Origin: Vitis vinifera
Taxonomy: Eukaryota > Streptophyta > Magnoliopsida > Vitales > Vitaceae
Direction: 5' to 3'
DNA length: 64,000 nt
Assembly (NCBI RefSeq): GCF_030704535.1
Contig: NC_081816.1
Coordinates: 9,350,001-9,414,000 of the forward strand
Each line of letters starts with the position of its first letter. Position 1 is the first letter of the stretch. Positions 59,047 to 64,000 of the stretch are shown here, piece by piece. The translations under genes were made by a program, and so were the position numbers. The notes beneath the pieces were generated by a model. It ran no database searches, was not told the DNA's origin, and worked only from the letters and a program-made list of their open reading frames with translations.

Positions 59047-61134
59047 ATGGATGGAATATACAAAAATGGAAAAGTTTTTTCTATTAAGAAATCACAGCCC
59101 ATTTTAGTTCAATCCGAGGGGGCAACTCATGATAAAGAGTTCTATTTCTTATCCAACCTTGATCAGAACATCGCTGTTATCATTCAAACAGTGTACTGTT
59201 TCAAGCAAGATGGAATGAATAGTAGTAAAAACGTCGCGAATGTGATCAAGCAAGCGTTGGCAAAAGTTCTAGTTCATTTCTACCCGTTGGCTGGGAAGTT
59301 AACAATTAGTCCTGATGGAAAGCTTATTGTAGAGTGCTCGAACGACGGTGTGCCTTTTGTTGAAGCCGTTGCAGACTGTAGTATGGATGTGTTGGGTGAT
59401 ATCAGTACTATACCTGATCCTGCCATGTTGGGAGAGCTTGTTCATACTGTTCCCGAAGCGAAAAACATACTAGAAATGCCTCTTCTGACTGCACAGGTAT
59501 AGGGTTGCATTTGTATTCATGATCAGTAGAGTACCTTTATTTTCTGTGGCTGCACACTCATCATTTACACACAAAAATCAGTGAAGGCTGAAACCAATTT
59601 TTATAATAATTTTTTCTTTTATTGGGATATCACACTCATCCCACTAGGGTCGAGGATTGGCTCCAATGTGGAATATCATCGCAATCACTCCCCTATATTG
59701 ATGCAATTCCGTTAGATGTGGGATATGACACTTAGGAGAAGACATTATATATAGCAGGAAAACGTCTATTTCACGAGCTCGACTATATTCAGGACGTGAT
59801 ACCATAAAACAGGCCTGATTGCTACTAGACTTTGGCTCAAATTAAAGGGCTTACAGTCAGTCCTCCCTACTCAGTATAACCCTTATCAGTGTCATAAACT
59901 ATTCACCATTTATGGCAACCCCACATGACATGGTCCTTCCTAATAAAGCCCCCTCTCGGCCCATAATGGCATAGTAAATTTGATAGCGAAGGGGCAGGTT
60001 GTTTCCTCTTTGGCGAAATCATTCTGTTAATTGCAAAAGTGAAGTAGAGCCAGCCCATGGTTTTTATTGTAAAAGGCTAAAACCAAAGGAGACAGCACTC
60101 AGTTCTATGGGGCTTGTGTTTACTGCACAACTTACTTCACACACATCCCCTACTGTGTAGGATTCATACCTGGCTTAACACCAGACGGTGTCCTGTTATT
60201 TCCACCATTCATTTATCTTGTTTGCTCTTTGTGAGATTTCATATTCACTTCTTGCTTTCCTGGTAATAATTTACAGGTAACAAGGTTCAAGTGTGGAGGA
60301 TTTGTTCTTGGCATGACAATTAATCACTGCATGACTGACGGAATATCTGCAATGGAGTTTGTAAATTCATGGGCAGAGACAGCTAGAGGGATATCACTGA
60401 GCGTCCCACCTTTTGTGGACAGATCCATATTGAGATCTAGACAACCACCTAAGATCAATTATGACCATAAAGAGTTCATGGAGATAAAGGACAAGTCAAA
60501 CATGGAGCGTCTCTATCAAGAAGAGCAAATGGTATATAAATCATTCCATTTTGATCAGGAAAAGCTAGGGCGATTAAAGAAACTAGCAATGGAGGATGAG
60601 GTGATAAAGAGCTGCACAAGCTTCACAGTGCTCACAGCTCTAGTGTGGCGTGCCCGAAGCAAGGCACTCAAGATGAGATCCGACCAAGAAACCAAGCTAC
60701 TATTTGCAGTTGATGGGAGATCCAAGTTCAATCCACCCTTGCCCAAAGGGTACTTTGGCAATGGTATTGTCCTAACTTGTTGTCTTTGCAAGGTAGGAGA
60801 ATTGATCGAAAAACCGTTTTCTTATGCAGTGGGCCTAGTACAAGATGCAATAAAAATGGTGAACGAGGACTTTATCCGTTCAACCATTGATTACTTTGAA
60901 GTAACTAGAGCAAGGCCTTCGTTAACTGCCACCCTTTTGATCACTTCATGGACTAGACTCTCTTTTGATACTACCAACTTTGGGTGGGGAGATCCTACAC
61001 AATCTGGTTGTGTGACCTTGCCTGAGAAAGAAGTGGCTTTGTTTCTCTCAAAAGGAAAAGAGAAGGGCACCACTTTACTTTTGGGATTGCCCCTTACTGC
61101 CATGAAGACCTTCCAAGAGCTTATTCAAGCTTAG
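59047..61134 (+). CDS. HHT1: BAHD acyltransferase, omega-hydroxypalmitate O-feruloyl transferase type
   Basis: Two exons, 59047-59496 and 60277-61134, join in phase 0 and give 435 residues. The intron position after TAQ is shared by many BAHD genes. [62 protein letters not shown] and [16 protein letters not shown] match Arabidopsis ASFT/HHT closely. The catalytic HxxxD is H167-D171. The second conserved motif, DFGWG, reads NFGWG (N384, codon 60,976-60,978). ASFT transfers feruloyl-CoA to 16-hydroxypalmitate and long-chain alcohols for the aromatic part of suberin. The ATG at 59,047 was chosen because ttgtgcag just before 59,023 looks like a splice acceptor and no upstream ATG joins in frame; a 5' UTR intron (58,919-59,022) is likely. 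Other acyl acceptors remain possible because of the Asp-to-Asn change. Confidence 0.88.
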
Positions 61135-63334
61135 TTTGATCCAAGTGTGCCATATATACCTATAAAGTAAGTTCCCTAAGCACATTTATAAATCATTCTA
61201 TGTGCATGTCTATGGAAGTATCTGTTGGTATTGCTTTCATCTAAAAAAAGGATCTTTTTGTTTCCCAATCTACTCCTCAAAGTATCATTCTTTGACAGAT
61301 TGCAATCAGGACAAAAACAAATGCTCTATAATGCATTTCAATTGTGATTTAGACAAGATGGGGCTGCAGGGAAATGCTTTACATATGCCGCAGACAGCCA
61401 TTTTAATAAGGAAAATGATGTTTCTATCAAGTGAACTATATATGCAAATAATATTTTGGAGAACAAATTAATGGAATTCCCATTTTGTAAATCATCAAGG
61501 CAACAAGGACCATTGTGTTCTGAAATCTGTGAAGAAATTAAAGTTTGGGTGCACAATGGTGGGTCAGCCAGCATTTAATATCACTGTCCAAGACTTGATG
61601 CAATCTCTTCAGAAAACATCCTGCTCCACATACTGTATACTGCAATATTGTATTTATGGATGCCTGGCAGGCCTATTATGCATGATTATTGATTACCCCT
61701 TTTGAAGATACTACATATCCAGCAACCATGGCATTCCTGTTATATGTGGTTCCTCATTAGGTTTAGCAGAATACTGTTACGTACGTTCATGTTTACTACC
61801 ATTATAGGATAAGCTGGCAGTTATTCAGTTATTGTAAGTTGAGTCTATTGGTTAGTAAAATCTGGAGTTTCCTGTTCATGCATGCTGATAGAACCAGATT
61901 GAATGCTTTAATTTTGTTGTATAATGTTGATGATGTGAGGATTTTGTTGAATGTGTGCATGCAGGTAACTGGATGTTCACTAAAACCATGCTTTTACCCC
62001 TACCTACCCTTGTAGCAACTCATTCAAGGGTCTGAGAAAAGATTGAATGCACAGATATCTGAATATCAGCTTTGAGTTGCTAAAATCTGATAAAACTATT
62101 ATCTTGATAGCTGCTCAATCATATTTATAGCTCCAACCATAAGCTGACAGAGGTGGGTGGTGTTCAGCTGGGCTCTGAAATGCAGGCTTCAAAAACAAAT
62201 GTAGTTTGGACAGAATACATAGTGGTTCAACTGTTGATTTTTGCAGAAGATCGAAACATCCATGGCAAAGATGTGACTTAGAGCACATGTGGCAAAAATA
62301 CTTTCCTCTCGAAAGTGCACCTAGCCATGTTCATTGCCAATAAGGCAAAGATGTTGATTGTCATAATTTTAAGGTATGGAGAAAGAAGATAGATAGATGG
62401 GCAGAAGGCACTTCATAAAGAAGGCTGTTAGATGTTCAGTACTGCATCTGAGCAGTTACTAACATCAGTGATGGTGGTGGTCCTGGGGGAGAAATGCAAA
62501 CACAGAATCTCATAACTTTGAATTGTTATTGACAAGTTTGGAAAAATGGGATATTGTGTTTTACAGTGCTGCATACTCCATTACCATGAATATGTCTATA
62601 CCTACTTAACAATGCCATGTTACACACATATCACAAACACTTAAACCTTCTTATATGCCTCCTACAGACTGTCTCCACCCTGGACTATCAGGCAGTTTTG
62701 CATCTCTATATGCCTTTTGTACTCCTGCTTCAGCTGTGTTACTAGGACGTTTTGGCCAACAAGTTTGGCTAGAAAGTGATAAACTGATGGTTACCTGCAA
62801 GACCAAAGACAGTGAGTTATTCATCATAGGGCCCTCACAATGTTTCTACCCAGAATGTGTTTTTGGTCAAGCTCAGTGAAGATATAAAACCCATAATGTA
62901 ATTGATCTTGTTGTTTGCTGCAGGTGCCAATAATTCGCTAATCTAATAGGTGGATAAACAAACCAACCATGCAAAATTTTGTTCAGTTGATGCCAAGTGT
63001 ATTGGCTGTGTGATTTTCATCATTATGTCAGGATATATTGCTCAAGAAAATTCAAAAAGATCCACATCCATTTATTCTTTGATCAGAATTGGTCCACCTC
63101 ATTACATATTACTTGTTCAAATCATCATCAAAGACAAACTTACAACCTGATTCGAATCATTCTGGCTCTCAACATGCTTCTTGACCGCTATATATATTAA
63201 ATACTAAAAATCCCCATTGAGCGAATATCTCTAAATTACAACATATATTGGAAAGAATCAAACTTACCCAGTGAAGGTTTTGAAACTGGAAGCCACCATG
63301 ATCATGCAAAATCCTAGAGTGGAGCTTTTCACTA
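61135..63334. other. Intergenic region between convergent HHT1 and G6PDH
   Basis: The 3' flanks of both genes lie here. No coding domain, RNA gene or mobile element was recognised. The short open frames near 62,655-63,200 lack features. Confidence 0.5.
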
Positions 63335-64000
63335 TTACAATTCCTCGCCACTGAGATCTCCCCATCGAACATTATGCTTTGCAGCAAGATAATGTGCTCC
63401 AACTGGTCCCCTGCTACCATAGGGGTAGAGCTCTGGAATGATTTTCTTCTCTTCCGATTCCTTCAACAATGGTGTGAATAGTGCCCAAGCAGCATCAAGC
63501 TCATCACTTCTAATGAACAACCTTCGTTCTCCTTCTATTGCATCTAAGAGCAGCCTCTCATAAGCATCTGGTATTCCTCTTGGATACCTTCAAGATTGAA
63601 TATAAATCTTAGGTTAACAGAAAGAATGTGATAAAATTCCATCCGTTCCATGAGTAATTGACATTTGAAGGAAAATATATTTCGTAAGTAAACAGAGCTC
63701 AGCAATGGTTAATGTAACTTCTTACTTTATACCCATGTCTGTAGCCTTGTAAGCTGATAAATTAAAAGCTGTGTATCTATTCAATCAAATGCCTTTGTCA
63801 CTTTTACCTCGCTCTGTATAGGAGATTAAGATCACTACGGTCCAGTTTCATTCCAAGACCAGGAACCTTGTTGTTAATCTTCAAGTAAATTGCTTCATCT
63901 GGTTGCACGCGAAGCACAAGCTCATTTGTAGCCTTGTCTAAATCAGTCCCAAAGTTCCGCTTGTACAAGTTACCTGGGACATGTCTGAACTGCACTCTGA
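63335..64000 (-). CDS. G6PD: Glucose-6-phosphate 1-dehydrogenase, C-terminal exons (partial)
   Basis: Two 3' exons are visible: 63808 to the window edge, and 63335-63587 ending in TAA. They join in phase at AG/G (R-Y in [13 protein letters not shown]). [70 protein letters not shown] and [19 protein letters not shown] are unmistakable plant G6PDH C-terminal motifs. The enzyme makes NADPH in the first step of the oxidative pentose phosphate pathway. The N terminus, with any transit peptide, lies beyond the window. The C-terminal wording looks more like cytosolic isoforms, but this is a weak call. Confidence 0.93.

Overview
This window reads as a dicot plant nuclear chromosome, most probably grapevine (Vitis). 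It has split nuclear genes with GT-AG introns, AT-rich spacers, L1-type LINE fragments inside introns, and a tandem cluster of Cf/Ve-type receptor-like protein (RLP) genes. The encoded proteins match well-known Arabidopsis families. The species call is inference; the gene calls rest on protein motifs and on exon phases that join in frame.

Layout. 1-6,000 (minus strand): two tandem RLP copies, both broken. 6,000-11,100: repeat-rich ground with extra copies of the RLP upstream region, an array of perfect 14-bp-stem palindromes, and facing arrays of ~43-bp and ~48-bp repeats beside a TATA box (possibly a solo LTR). 13,073-24,025 (minus): a TAF15b-like RNA-binding protein in six exons; its 8.6-kb last intron holds two LINE fragments in opposite orientation. 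25,124-29,298 (minus): a GH17 family protein with an X8/CBM43 module whose nucleophile position reads Gln. 30,852-36,915 (plus): TIM50, ten exons, with a LINE in intron 2. 42,663-47,416 (plus): the F-box/WD40-like protein STERILE APETALA (SAP), two exons. 50,181-56,474 (minus): the SAGA/HAT adaptor ADA2, about thirteen exons. 59,047-61,134 (plus): a BAHD acyltransferase of the omega-hydroxyacid feruloyl transferase type (HHT1/ASFT). 63,335 to the right edge (minus): the 3' end of a glucose-6-phosphate dehydrogenase gene.

The genes do not form a pathway or operon. They are independent: housekeeping (TAF15b, TIM50, ADA2, G6PDH), developmental (SAP), cell wall/suberin (GH17-X8, HHT1) and a decayed immune-receptor cluster. 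No clearly new multi-gene system is visible. The most unusual material is the palindrome and inverted-array block at 7.0-8.2 kb, the opposed LINE pair in one intron, two nearly empty LINE insertions that keep perfect 18-bp target duplications, and loss of expected key residues in GH17 and HHT1. Exon boundaries were assigned by eye from splice consensus, phase and family similarity; UTR ends are not resolved.
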